Source of the DNA: Streptomyces sp. QL37
Lineage (GTDB): Bacteria; Actinomycetota; Actinomycetes; Streptomycetales; Streptomycetaceae
Length of the DNA stretch: 64,000 nucleotides
Direction: 5' to 3'
NCBI RefSeq assembly: GCF_002941025.1
Contig: NZ_PTJS01000001.1
Location: forward strand, 6,019,472-6,083,471
A model generated the notes under the pieces. The model did no database searches and was not told where the DNA came from. It was given only the letters and a program-made list of their open reading frames with translations. Below, piece by piece: positions 55,680 to 64,000 of this stretch. A program made the position numbers and the translations under genes. Position 1 is the first letter of the stretch; every line of letters begins with the position of its first letter.

Positions 55680-56767
55680 CGGCCCACCCGGGGATCGAGG
55701 AGCGGATAGATCACGTCGGCGAGCGTGTTCATCAGGATCACCGCGGCGGCGAAGATGAAGAACAGCGCCTGCACCAGTGGCAGGTCGGGCACGCTCAGCG
55801 CCTGGTAGAAGAGGCCGCCCAGGCCGGGCCAGGAGAACACCGTCTCCACCAGGATGGCACCGGCCACGGTGTTGCCCAGGTTGACGAAGAGCAGCGTCAC
55901 CGTCGGCAGCATCGCGTTCGGGACGGCGTGCCGGCGGCGCACGAGGTCGTCGCGGAGCCCCTTCGCGCGGGCCGTCGTCAGATAGTCGCTGCCCATCTCG
56001 TCGAGCAGCGAGGAGCGCATCACCAGCAGGGTGCGCGCGTACTCGACGGCGACAAGGGTGATGACCGGCAGCACCAGGTGGTGGGCCACGTCGAGGACGT
56101 AGGCGAAGCCGCTCTCGCTGCCGGACTCCATGCCGCCGGTCGGGAAGAGACCGGGGATGGGCCCGATGCCGACCGACAGGGTGATGATCAGGAGCAGCCC
56201 CAGCCAGAACGAGGGCACCGAGTACAGCGTCAGCGCGAAGGCCGTGTGGAAGCGGTCGCCCGCCGAGCCGTTGCGCCAGGCGGACCTGGCGCCGAGCCAG
56301 ATGCCGATCGCCGTGTAGATCACGAACGCGGTGCCGGTGAGCAGCAGCGTCGCGGGGAGCGCCTCGGCGATCTTGTCCATGACGGGAGCGCGGAACTGGT
56401 ACGACGTACCGAAGTCCCCGGTCAGGGCGTTGCCGCAGTATTCGGTGAACTGCTGCCACAGCGGCAGGTCCAGGCCGAATTCCTTGCGCATCGCGGCGAT
56501 CTGCTCGGTCGACACCTGTCGGCCGCCGGTCATCTGCTTGACCGGGTCGCCGGGGATCAGACGGAACAGGAAGAAGCTGGTGACGAGCACGGCGAACAGC
56601 GAGACGGCCGCACCGGCCAGCTTGCCCGCCGCATAGCGGAGGTACGCGGTCGTGCTGCGCGCACGCGGACTGCGGGCCGACGGCCCGGCCGGAGCCGGAC
56701 CGTCGGTCTGCACAGCGTCCACGCCCGCCGCGCCCTTCACGAGCGCGGGAGTGCTTTCTGTGCTCAT
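55676..56767 (-). CDS. ABC transporter permease (DppB-like)
   Basis: 363 residues. After a 50-residue hydrophilic start comes the DppB/OppB pattern: FLFRLIPGDPVKQMTGG, YCGNALTGDFGTSYQFRAPV, EYARTLLVMRSSLLDEMGSD and YLTTARAKGLRDDLVRRRHA. Six membrane helices are predicted. It lies 3 bases after the binding-protein gene. Confidence 0.92.
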   Translation of the reverse strand: MSTESTPALVKGAAGVDAVQTDGPAPAGPSARSPRARSTTAYLRYAAGKLAGAAVSLFAVLVTSFFLFRLIPGDPVKQMTGGRQVSTEQIAAMRKEFGLDLPLWQQFTEYCGNALTGDFGTSYQFRAPVMDKIAEALPATLLLTGTAFVIYTAIGIWLGARSAWRNGSAGDRFHTAFALTLYSVPSFWLGLLLIITLSVGIGPIPGLFPTGGMESGSESGFAYVLDVAHHLVLPVITLVAVEYARTLLVMRSSLLDEMGSDYLTTARAKGLRDDLVRRRHAVPNAMLPTVTLLFVNLGNTVAGAILVETVFSWPGLGGLFYQALSVPDLPLVQALFFIFAAAVILMNTLADVIYPLLDPRVGR

Positions 56768-56770
56768 GGA

Positions 56771-58645
56771 CTATTCACGGTCTTCCGCGGTGGAACGACG
56801 ACGCATGGCGAACAGCAGCCCGCCACCGGCGAGGACGACTACAGCGATTCCGACACCGACGAGGACTCCGGTGGAGCTGCCGCTGTCGCCGGACGAGTCG
56901 CCCGACGCACCGGCGGCGGGGACCGCCGACCACCAGCTCCAGTAACCGTCCTGACCGTAGATGTTGCCCGCGTCCGAGGGCATGGTCGTGATGGACTCGA
57001 TCTGGTCGGTGCGGTAGGCCTCGACGGCATTGGGGTACGCCATGACATTCATGTACCCCGTGTCGTACAGCCGCGACTCCATCTGCTTGACCAGGTCGGC
57101 CCGTTTGGCGGGGTCGTATTCGGCCAGCTGCTTCGCGTACAGCTCGTCGTACTGCTTGTCGCAGATGAAGTTGTCGGTCTGCGCGGTTTCCTTCGCCTTG
57201 GCCGGGAGCGCGGCGCAGGTGTGGATCGACATGACGAAGTCGGGGTCGGGGTTGACGGACCAGCCGTCGAACGCGAGGTCGTACTCACCGGCGTACCAGG
57301 GGTCGGAGACGTTGTCCCGGCAGTCGACCTTCAGACCGATGCCGAGCTCGCCCCACCACTCCTGGAGGTACTTGCCGATCGCCTTGTCGTTGGGGTCCGT
57401 GGCGTGGCACAGGATGCGGAAGTCGAGCGGCTTGCCGTCCTTGCCGGTCCGCTTGCCCGCGCCGTTCTTCTTGTAGCCCGCCTCGTCGAGGAGGGCGCCC
57501 GCCTTCGCCGGGTCGTAGGCGAGCTTCTGCTCGCCCGACGGCTTCCAGAAGTACGAGCCGAAGCGTGGCGGGATGTAGCCCTCGCCCTCCACGGCGTAGC
57601 CCTGGAAGACCTTGTCGATGATGGCCGTGCGGTCCACGGACATGAAGAGCGCCTGACGGACCTTCTGGTCCTGGAGCGCCGGGTGGCCGTCGCCGAACTT
57701 CTTGCCGTCCTTGGTCTGCGCGCCGGGGTTGGTGGCCAGGGCGTAGAAGCGCCGGCCGGGGGCGTCGTTCACCTTGATGTTGTCGGTGGACTTCAGCGAC
57801 GCGGCCTGTGCGGGGGTCAGGCTCGGGCTTCCGGCGACGAAGGAAACTTCACCCTTTCGGAGGGCGGCGACCGCTGCGTCCTGGTCCTTGTAGTACCGGA
57901 AGACGAGCTCGTCGAACTTGGGCGAACCCCGCCAGAAGTCCTTGTTGGCCTTGAGCTTCACATAGCTGTCGACCTTGTAGTCCGTCAGGATGAACGGCCC
58001 GTTGCCGACGATCGGGAACTTCGTGTCGTTGTTGAACTTCGAGAAGTCGCCGACCTTCTCCCAGACGTGCTTGGGGACGATGGGCACGTCCAGCGCGGTC
58101 ATCGTGGCCTGAGGCTGCTTCAGCTCTATGACCAGCTTGTCCGGGCTGGGTGCGGTCACCTTCTTGAAGTTGGAGACGAAGCTGCCGTTCGAGGTCGCGG
58201 CGCCCTCGTCGCTCATCATCTTGTTGAAGGTCCACGCCGCGTCCTCGGCGGTGGCCTTCTCGCCGTCCGACCACTTCGAGTCGTCCCGGATGGTGTACGT
58301 CCACGTCAGCTTGTCCGCCGAGGGCTCCCACGCGGTGGCGAGGCCCGGGATCGTGTGGTTGTCCTTGGCGTCGTAGTTGGTCAGGAAGTCGTACATCAGC
58401 CGGCTGATGCTCGTGGAGACCAGCCGCTGCGCGAGGAACGGGCTCAGGGAGTCGACGCTCTGCGCGACCGCGACCGTGAGCGTCGACTTGCCGTCGGCGG
58501 CCTGCGCCTCCTGCGGGGCGGGGGCGAACGGGTTTCCGGGGACGACCGATCCGGCGGCCAGCGCCAGGGCGGCGGCTCCGGAGGCGAGGAGGATACGCAG
58601 TCGGCCGCGTGGGCGGGACGGGCGTGGTGGGAATCTTGTGACCAT
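56771..58645 (-). CDS. ABC transporter substrate-binding protein (SBP family 5) with C-terminal membrane anchor
   Basis: 624 residues. A signal peptide (RILLASGAAALALAAGSVVP) lacks a lipobox Cys. The SBP_bac_5 core runs from TLTVAVAQSVDSLSPF and ATAWEPSADKLTWTYTIRDD to the C-lobe. The end has a Ser/Gly/Asp linker, a hydrophobic helix (GVLVGVGIAVVVLAGGGLLF) and a basic tail MRRRSTAEDRE, a single-span anchor replacing the usual lipid anchor. There is no LPxTG. It likely captures oligopeptides. It is first in the five-gene operon, with a candidate promoter at 58721-58748. Confidence 0.9.
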   Translation of the reverse strand: MVTRFPPRPSRPRGRLRILLASGAAALALAAGSVVPGNPFAPAPQEAQAADGKSTLTVAVAQSVDSLSPFLAQRLVSTSISRLMYDFLTNYDAKDNHTIPGLATAWEPSADKLTWTYTIRDDSKWSDGEKATAEDAAWTFNKMMSDEGAATSNGSFVSNFKKVTAPSPDKLVIELKQPQATMTALDVPIVPKHVWEKVGDFSKFNNDTKFPIVGNGPFILTDYKVDSYVKLKANKDFWRGSPKFDELVFRYYKDQDAAVAALRKGEVSFVAGSPSLTPAQAASLKSTDNIKVNDAPGRRFYALATNPGAQTKDGKKFGDGHPALQDQKVRQALFMSVDRTAIIDKVFQGYAVEGEGYIPPRFGSYFWKPSGEQKLAYDPAKAGALLDEAGYKKNGAGKRTGKDGKPLDFRILCHATDPNDKAIGKYLQEWWGELGIGLKVDCRDNVSDPWYAGEYDLAFDGWSVNPDPDFVMSIHTCAALPAKAKETAQTDNFICDKQYDELYAKQLAEYDPAKRADLVKQMESRLYDTGYMNVMAYPNAVEAYRTDQIESITTMPSDAGNIYGQDGYWSWWSAVPAAGASGDSSGDSGSSTGVLVGVGIAVVVLAGGGLLFAMRRRSTAEDRE

Positions 58646-58720
58646 GGACGTGGACCTCGCGTCATGACTCGCACGGTGAAGGCGGGCAGATCTCTGGTTC
58701 GCCAGCTGGTGAAGCGAAGG

Positions 58721-58748
58721 TTTATCAGCGGCGGTCGAGTCGCGTCAA
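58721..58748 (-). promoter_or_regulatory. Candidate promoter of the peptide ABC operon
   Basis: On the minus strand TTGACG (58748-58743) and GATAAA (58726-58721) are 16 bases apart. This AT-richer patch lies 76 bases before the ATG of the binding-protein gene. No operator is obvious. Confidence 0.45.
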
Positions 58749-58784
58749 CGGTCCGCCAAACCGCGTGTGGTCTGCGGGAATGCG

Positions 58785-58822
58785 ATGAGGGCCCGCACCG
58801 TGTGAACGGTGCGGGCCCTCAT
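58785..58822 (-). terminator. Terminator after the SCO5717-like ATPase gene
   Basis: ATGAGGGCCCGCACCG (58785-58800) pairs perfectly with the 16 bases at 58807-58822 around a 6-base loop. It lies 20 bases beyond the stop at 58843 and also insulates the peptide-transport promoter. Confidence 0.92.
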
Positions 58823-58842
58823 TGGTTTAGACCTCTACTGCC

Positions 58843-61818
58843 TTACTGCTGAGGCGCCGGTGGCGGCTGCGGGGGGTGCTGCTGCCAGCCCGCAGGCGGA
58901 ACGGGGCCTTGCAGTTCGGGCTGTCCGGACTGATGTGCCTGGCCATCGTGTTGCGCGGGCGGCGGGGGCGGCCCGGCCTGCCCCGCGCCGGGCTGCGCCT
59001 GCGGGGGCAGCGACTGCTGCCAGCCGTTGTTCTGCGCACCCGGGCCGGCGTGCGGCGGGTACGGCTGCTGGGGGGCGGCGGCCTGCTGGGGCGGCGGCTG
59101 CTGCTGCCCGCCGTAGGGCTGCTGCCCGCCGTACGGCTGCTGGGGCGGATACGGCTGCTGCGGCTGCCCGGGGTACGGCTGCTGCCCCGGGTACGGCTGA
59201 CCGGGCTGAGGCGCGTACGGCTGCTGGCCGGGCTGAGGTGCGTACGGCTGCTGGCCGGGCACCTGCTGACCGGGCGTCTGCCCGCCCGGCATGGGCGGGG
59301 CGAACTGCGGCGGGGGATTGCCGCCGTCCGCCGTCCACAGTCCCTGCTGCTGCTGGGCGCGCTGGAAGTCCTCGGCGACGAGCGCGGAGAGGTTGAAGTA
59401 GGCCTCCCGGGTCTTCGGCCGCATCATGTCGAGGTCCACCTCGGCGCCCGCAGCCAGGTGCTCGTCGAACGGTACGACCACGACGCCGCGGCAGCGCGTC
59501 TCGAAGTGCTGCACGATGTCGTCGACCTTGATCATCTTGCCGGTCTCACGGACACCGGAGATGACCGTCAGGGAGCGCTGCACCAGTTCCGCGTAGCCGT
59601 GCGCCGACAGCCAGTCCAGCGTGGTCGAAGCACTGGAGGCGCCGTCGACGGACGGCGTCGAGATGATGATCAGCTGGTCGGCGAGGTCCAGCACACCGCG
59701 CATCGCGCTGTAGAGCAGGCCGGTGCCCGAGTCGGTGAGGATGATCGGGTACTGCTTGCCCAGGACGTCGATCGCCCGGCGGTAGTCCTCGTCGTTGAAG
59801 GTCGTGGAGACCGCCGGGTCCACGTCGTTGGCGAGGATCTCCAGACCGGAGGGGGCCTGCGAAGTGAAGCGGCGGATGTCCATGTAGGAGTTGAGGTACG
59901 GGATCGCCTGGACCAGGTCGCGGATGGTCGCCCCGGTCTCCCGGCGCACCCGGCGCCCGAGCGTGCCTGCGTCCGGGTTGGCGTCGATGGCGAGGATCTT
60001 GTCCTGCCGCTCGGTGGCCAGGGTCGAGCCGAGCGCGGTGGTCGTCGTGGTCTTGCCCACGCCGCCCTTGAGGCTGATGACCGCGATCCGGTAGCACGAC
60101 AGCACCGGCGTACGGATCAGATCGAGCTTGCGCTGCCGCTCGATCTCCTCCTTCTTCCCGCCCAGCTTGAAGCGGGAGGCGGCGGACGGGGTGCGGCTGC
60201 TCTTGGCCTTCTGCTTGCCCCGGACCAACCGGTCCGACGACAGCTCCACCGCTGCCGTGTAGCCGAGCGGGGCGCCCGGCACGGAGCGCTCGCGCTGGTC
60301 GTGCGTGACCGGCGTCGGCCAGGCCCCGCCGGCGCGCGGATCGACCGGCGGAGCCTGGGGCGCGGGCGGCTGGGGCTGATAGGCCTCGGGCTGCTGCTGC
60401 TGCTGCTGTGCAGGCAGGTTCGGCGTGCCCTGCGCGGGCTGCTGAGGGGACTGCGGAGGAAGCGCGGCACCCTGCGCGGGGAACTGCGGGGGCTGCTGGC
60501 CGGCCTGCGGTGCCGGGAAGCCGTAGCCGCCCGGAGGCTGCGCGCCCGGGGGCAGTTGGGGCGCGCCCTGGGCGGGATACTGCTGCTGCGGCGCCTGGGG
60601 GAACCCGTAACCGCCCTGCTGGGGTGTCTGCGGGAAGCCGTAACCACCCTGCGGCGCGGGCGCGTTGGGCTGGACCGGCTGCTGGGGAGCCGGCGGGGCC
60701 GGCTGCGCGGGCGGTGGCGGCGTAGGCGCCTGCGGGAAGCCGTAGCCGCCCGCCGCGCCGACGGCCGGAGCGGGCGCGGGCGGCTGCTGTGCGGGCCACT
60801 GCGGGGCGGGCTGAGGCGTGCTCGGCTGCGGTGCGGCCGGCTGGAAGGCGGGCGGCAGGGGCGGGAGGGCGCCCTGCGCGGGCGGCGCGGGGGACCACGG
60901 GGCCGGTGCATTGGGCGCCACGGCGCCCTGAGGCCCATCCGTGGACGGCGCGTCGGCGGACGGCGCGTCCGCGGGCGTCGTGTCGGCGGGGGACGTGCCC
61001 ACGGGGGGCGTGCCGTCCGACGGTGTACCGCCCGGCGGTGTGTCCTGGGGGCCGGCATCCGTCGCATCCGTCAGGGAGTCCGCCGGCTCGTCGGTCCGCC
61101 CGTCGGCAGGCTCCTCGTCCGCCCCGGGCGCGCCGTCGGCTTCCGGTGCGGAGGTGTGTGACGCGTCCGGCTCCGGAGCGCCCGTCTCCGTGGCGTCTTC
61201 CTCGGCGGCTGCGGACTCCTTGTCGCCCACCGGACCGGCCGGGTCCGCGCCTTCGGGCTCGGACGGGGTGGCAGAGGGCGGGGGCTCGACGGGACCCGAC
61301 GCCGTGGACCCGGCCTCCGCCTCCGCCTGGGCCTTTGCCGCCTCGCGCTCGGCGATCTCCTGCTTCAGAGCGGCGGGCGAGAACCGCATGGTGGCGCCGC
61401 TCTCGACATCGCCGCCCCCGAAGGGGCCGTCCGTGCGGCTCCCGGCGTCAGGCTCCGCGGAGCCCGCCGAGGGGGAAGCCGGCGCCGGAGGAGCCGGCTC
61501 GTAGGAAGGTGAGGGCGGCTCGGACGAGGCGGCCGACGACGCTTCGGACGGCGCGGCCGGAACCGGCGGCCAGCCGGGGTCGAATCCCCCGGAGGAGGGC
61601 GGACCCGGTACGGGCAACGGTGCCCCCTGCGGCGGCGGAGGCGGCGCCAGGTGCGACCCCGCCCCTCCCGAGGAGTCGCCCGGCGCGTTCTGCGTGTACC
61701 AGGCGGGCGGGGTGTAGTCGATGGTGAACTCACCCGTCATCTCGGCGGGATCCGCGTCGGACGACTCGTCGACGGGCGTGTTCCATCCCCCGCTGATTTC
61801 GTCCCGATCGCCGTTCAC
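58843..61818 (-). CDS. SCO5717-family / EspI-like MinD-type ATPase
   Basis: 991 residues starting at GTG 61818 after AGGAGG. The N-terminal 500 residues are Pro/Ala/Gln-rich and disordered, with recurring GGYGFPQ units. The ParA/MinD ATPase domain has the deviant Walker A K584-G-G-V-G-K589-T-T and continues with [20 protein letters not shown] and [22 protein letters not shown]-terminal Gln/Pro-rich tail contains repeats of QPYAPQPGQ and QQPYGG. The layout is that of mycobacterial EspI, and the gene adjoins EccE, so a regulatory ATPase of the type VII secretion locus is likely; related Streptomyces proteins are named as growth-regulating ATPases. Confidence 0.87.
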   Translation of the reverse strand: MNGDRDEISGGWNTPVDESSDADPAEMTGEFTIDYTPPAWYTQNAPGDSSGGAGSHLAPPPPPQGAPLPVPGPPSSGGFDPGWPPVPAAPSEASSAASSEPPSPSYEPAPPAPASPSAGSAEPDAGSRTDGPFGGGDVESGATMRFSPAALKQEIAEREAAKAQAEAEAGSTASGPVEPPPSATPSEPEGADPAGPVGDKESAAAEEDATETGAPEPDASHTSAPEADGAPGADEEPADGRTDEPADSLTDATDAGPQDTPPGGTPSDGTPPVGTSPADTTPADAPSADAPSTDGPQGAVAPNAPAPWSPAPPAQGALPPLPPAFQPAAPQPSTPQPAPQWPAQQPPAPAPAVGAAGGYGFPQAPTPPPPAQPAPPAPQQPVQPNAPAPQGGYGFPQTPQQGGYGFPQAPQQQYPAQGAPQLPPGAQPPGGYGFPAPQAGQQPPQFPAQGAALPPQSPQQPAQGTPNLPAQQQQQQPEAYQPQPPAPQAPPVDPRAGGAWPTPVTHDQRERSVPGAPLGYTAAVELSSDRLVRGKQKAKSSRTPSAASRFKLGGKKEEIERQRKLDLIRTPVLSCYRIAVISLKGGVGKTTTTTALGSTLATERQDKILAIDANPDAGTLGRRVRRETGATIRDLVQAIPYLNSYMDIRRFTSQAPSGLEILANDVDPAVSTTFNDEDYRRAIDVLGKQYPIILTDSGTGLLYSAMRGVLDLADQLIIISTPSVDGASSASTTLDWLSAHGYAELVQRSLTVISGVRETGKMIKVDDIVQHFETRCRGVVVVPFDEHLAAGAEVDLDMMRPKTREAYFNLSALVAEDFQRAQQQQGLWTADGGNPPPQFAPPMPGGQTPGQQVPGQQPYAPQPGQQPYAPQPGQPYPGQQPYPGQPQQPYPPQQPYGGQQPYGGQQQPPPQQAAAPQQPYPPHAGPGAQNNGWQQSLPPQAQPGAGQAGPPPPPAQHDGQAHQSGQPELQGPVPPAGWQQHPPQPPPAPQQ

Positions 61819-61854
61819 TTTGCCTCCTGGTGTGGTCGAGCACCCTTGTGCCGT

Positions 61855-61958
61855 GGTGGGTGGGGGCGACCGTTCCCGTTTTGTCCGGTCCGCCCGGCTC
61901 TCCCCCTTGCGACGCGCAGTGCCTGCCCGCAGGTTCCTCTGCCGCGCCCCCACCCACC
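61855..61958. promoter_or_regulatory. Long-range inverted repeat in the leader of the SCO5717-like gene
   Basis: GGTGGGTGGGGGCG (61855-61868) and its exact complement (61945-61958) are separated by 76 bases. In the transcript they would close a large stem about 36 bases before the GTG. It could influence translation or be a protein site. The rest of the gap (61959-62150) shows nothing recognisable. Confidence 0.45.
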
Positions 61959-62150
61959 CTAATCGCCATGGGGCGCACTACGGCAGGCCGTATCGCTCGC
62001 GACCGCTGTCCCGTAGGTCACGCGCGGGTCCCGTACGGAGCGGGCATGGCAGAACACCGAAGATCAGAGCGTCTCCCCGCGCACCGGGGTAGGGCGGGAC
62101 ATGACGAAGCGGCCGGGCCGGACACGGCGAATCGGCGGGCCCGGACATGA

Positions 62151-62183
62151 CGAGGGGCGGCAGTCCCCGACCGCCGCCCCTCG
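62151..62183 (-). terminator. Terminator after the DUF397 gene
   Basis: CGAGGGGCGGC (62151-62161) pairs perfectly with GCCGCCCCTCG (62173-62183) with an 11-base loop, 14 bases beyond the stop at 62198. It separates the DUF397 gene from the ATPase gene on the same strand. Confidence 0.8.
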
Positions 62184-62197
62184 CCGCACGCGGTTGC

Positions 62198-62431
62198 CTA
62201 CTTGAGGTCGAACTCGCCGTCCCGGGCGCCCAGCACGAACGCGCGCCACTCAGCCTCCGTGTAGCGCAGTACGGTCCCCGGGTCCAGCGACGACCGCATC
62301 GCGACCGCGCCCCCCGGGAGGTGGGCGATCTCGACCCGTTCCTCGACGTTCTCGGTACCGGGTGCGCTCAGCCACTCCACATCCGAGATGTCGAGAGCGT
62401 AGAGCTCGTCCTTTTCCTGCTGGGTGCCCAT
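62198..62431 (-). CDS. DUF397 domain protein
   Basis: 77 residues from ATG 62431, which has AAGGGA seven bases upstream (an in-frame ATG at 62470 is possible). The DUF397 pattern is seen in ISDVEWLSAPGTENVEERVE, IAHLPGGAVAMRSSLDPGTV and YTEAEWRAFVLGARDGEFD. These small Streptomyces proteins are often partners of XRE regulators; none is adjacent here. Its position within the ESX edge suggests a link to type VII secretion regulation, which is inference. Confidence 0.85.
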   Translation of the reverse strand: MGTQQEKDELYALDISDVEWLSAPGTENVEERVEIAHLPGGAVAMRSSLDPGTVLRYTEAEWRAFVLGARDGEFDLK

Positions 62432-62512
62432 GCGCACGTCCCTTCGGTCGAACTGTGTCGTTCCCGCCATGATCCTGAAAAGCGGCCGTTCCGGGGCGCG
62501 AACGGAAGGGAT

Positions 62513-63223
62513 TCAGTCCATCCTGCGAGCGGTGCCCAGCAATCCGGTCTCCACGTCCGTCGCGCTGGTCATCACCCAGTGGCGCTCACGGCCCGCCACC
62601 CAGAGGGTGACACCGTCCGCCAGGGTGGGCAGCGCCTCGCTCTCGGCCCGAGCGAGCCCCAGGATCCGGCCGATCTGCTGCGCCTCCTCGGGCGACACCC
62701 GCTGAACACCCACGAGGGTCGCCGCCCGCATCAACCGGGGTGCCACGGGGCTCAGATAGGGCAGCAGCGTCAGCACCGACTGCCACGGCGAGGACACCAC
62801 CCGGCCGCGGGGCGGACGCATTCCGCAGTCGCGCACCACCACCACGGGGCTGCCGACGGTCGCACCGGTCGGCGGGACCCGCCCCACATCATGGAGCGAG
62901 ATGCATTCGAGACCGGCACCCGCGGCCTGCGCCAGCGTGGCCCACGCCTGGGTGCGGCCTGTCTCGACCGCCACCCGCGCACCCGTACCGGCCGCGCGCA
63001 GCGCCAGGACCTGCGCGGTCCACAGACCGCCGATCAACAGGACGTCGTACGGCGCCGGCCGGTGGAACCCGATCATCTGAGGGCGCCCCTCGGCGTCGTC
63101 CCCGATGATCACGCCGTCGTCGCCCACCGGCAACGACAGCGCGCCCAGATGGTCGGCGGCGAGGGTGTGGCCGGCATGGCGCGGCCCCAGCAGCCCTCGC
63201 CTCGGAGCGATGTGCTTCGTCAC
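62513..63223 (-). CDS. Uncharacterised protein of the Streptomyces type VII secretion locus
   Basis: 236 residues, soluble, starting at GTG 63223 that overlaps the eccE stop (GTGA). Segments: HTLAADHLGALSLPVGDDGV, APYDVLLIGGLWTAQVLALR, SPWQSVLTLLPYLSPVAPRL and HWVMTSATDVETGLLGTARR. The middle looks like a P-loop-less Rossmann-like fold (VVVVRDCG). Translation coupling to EccE implies a role in the secretion machinery. No family name can be given with confidence. Confidence 0.7.
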   Translation of the reverse strand: MTKHIAPRRGLLGPRHAGHTLAADHLGALSLPVGDDGVIIGDDAEGRPQMIGFHRPAPYDVLLIGGLWTAQVLALRAAGTGARVAVETGRTQAWATLAQAAGAGLECISLHDVGRVPPTGATVGSPVVVVRDCGMRPPRGRVVSSPWQSVLTLLPYLSPVAPRLMRAATLVGVQRVSPEEAQQIGRILGLARAESEALPTLADGVTLWVAGRERHWVMTSATDVETGLLGTARRMD

Positions 63224-64000
63224 TGCGCGCCTCCCAGCGGGAGCGTGGCCAGGACACCCGGCAGCTGCTCTCGGTCCAGCCGTACGAGACCGACCTCCGC
63301 GTGCCGGGCGGCTTGCTCCAATGTCCTTCGTACACCGACCAGTTCGGTGTCGGAGCCTCCGGTGATCCGCACGTGGCCGCGCACGGACATGTGCCCCTGG
63401 TGCGCCCCGCGGCGCACGGTGAGGCTGAACGTCGTCGCGTACGCGGGCACCGAGGTCAGCAGCGCCACGAGCCGCGGCAGCGGAGTCGCTCCCCGGCCGA
63501 GCTCGGGCCAGCGGTCCACGGCGTAGGTGGTGTGCCAGCGGTCGTCGCAGCGCCAGACCCGCGTGGTCTCCGTCGTCCGTCGCTGTGGCGCGGCATCCGG
63601 ACGCCCGGCGCGCGCCGACAGGATGGGATTTGCACACGCGGACGTGGCCACGGCGGAGTTCAGCTCGTCCTGGTCCAGCACCGAGGCCCGGAACCCCGCG
63701 CCGGTGATGCGGCTCGCCACATGGTCCGCGACCCGGACCAGACAGCGCTGAGCCCCTCCGAGCCCGCCACCGCGAGCCTCCACGGCCTCCCGGCACAGCT
63801 CCGGATCCAGCTTCACCGCCACCCAGGTCATCCGCAGCGCGGGCGCCCCGGTCCGGTCCTGGAGGGGGCCGTAGGACAGCCGGGCCACCGACCGCTCCGG
63901 CAGGTGCGGCGCCGGAGCGGGCCGCACCTGCTGCACCAGCTGCGCGGACTCCAGCACGATGTCGTCCACCGCGAGCGCGTCGCCCAGCAGGGACAGCGGC
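63220..64000 (-). CDS. eccE: Type VII secretion protein EccE, C-terminal part (runs off right edge)
   Basis: At least 259 codons; the frame is open through the right edge (upstream residues read PLSLLGDALAVDDIVLESAQ), so the start is beyond the window. Recognisable are LVQQVRPAPAPHLPERSVAR, LRMTWVAVKLDPELCREAVE, TTYAVDRWPELGRGATPLPR and FSLTVRRGAHQGHMSVRGHV, as in the soluble part of Streptomyces EccE. EccE is a membrane component at the periphery of the ESX core complex. Its membrane helices would be in the missing N-terminus. Confidence 0.8.
   Translation of the reverse strand, partial: PLSLLGDALAVDDIVLESAQLVQQVRPAPAPHLPERSVARLSYGPLQDRTGAPALRMTWVAVKLDPELCREAVEARGGGLGGAQRCLVRVADHVASRITGAGFRASVLDQDELNSAVATSACANPILSARAGRPDAAPQRRTTETTRVWRCDDRWHTTYAVDRWPELGRGATPLPRLVALLTSVPAYATTFSLTVRRGAHQGHMSVRGHVRITGGSDTELVGVRRTLEQAARHAEVGLVRLDREQLPGVLATLPLGGAQ

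Noticed and set aside
58876..61161. A 761-codon plus-strand frame rich in Arg, Leu and Gly
   Set aside because: It is the complement of the Pro/Gln-rich arms and the MinD ATPase domain of the minus-strand gene.

Overview
The window is high-GC actinobacterial DNA, almost certainly a Streptomyces chromosome. Several lines of evidence agree: very strong G/C preference at third codon positions, frequent GTG starts, many 4-bp ATGA/GTGA gene overlaps, and the conserved order dxr - site-2 protease - ispG - GNAT - proS ... rimP - nusA - ylxR - infB - DUF503 - rbfA - truB - ribF, followed by an edge of the Streptomyces type VII secretion (ESX) locus. No tRNA, rRNA, CRISPR array, integrase or transposase was seen.

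Layout. 1-1141 (minus): start of a glycerophosphodiesterase and an adenosine-deaminase-family enzyme, probably the 6-aminodeoxyfutalosine deaminase of menaquinone synthesis. 1260-2573: a DUF4190 membrane protein and a NADAR protein. 2791-9956: a putrescine/polyamine block (aldehyde dehydrogenase, PotD-A-B-C importer, FAD amine oxidase), which connects to gabT at 14754-16094 through the sequence putrescine -> aminobutyraldehyde -> GABA -> succinic semialdehyde. Between them lie an MmyB-type XRE regulator, a SnoaL-like protein, a small hypothetical gene, a DasR-type-operator chitinase and a PAP2 phosphatase. 16339-20379: a membrane ATPase gene that is interrupted by about 1.7 kb of shuffled, inverted and duplicated pieces of itself; this is most likely an assembly artefact and must be checked. 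20532-23711: PucR regulator plus aldehyde dehydrogenase. 23933-30033: secreted HNH nuclease, tiny His-rich secreted peptide, large acyl-CoA dehydrogenase, a second EPSP synthase, a nucleotidyltransferase and a lipoprotein.

30095-51517 is the conserved core: MEP isoprenoid genes (dxr, ispG) flanking an intramembrane protease, two acetyltransferases, proS, a minus-strand trio (pseudokinase, two ferritin-like/lipoprotein genes), then the nusA-infB translation operon ending with truB, a very large trypsin-like/P-loop/helical-repeat protein, and ribF. The infB leader carries three exact 11-bp tandem repeats that form a chain of three overlapping micro-ORFs, and an 88-nt structured element precedes the DUF503 gene.

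51597-58645: an XdhC-family gene converges, through a shared-stop palindrome, on a five-gene peptide/nickel-type ABC importer whose binding protein has a C-terminal membrane anchor. 58843-64000 (minus): EspI/SCO5717-like MinD ATPase, DUF397 protein, an uncharacterised protein and the C-terminal part of EccE, i.e. the start of the ESX locus that continues past the right edge.
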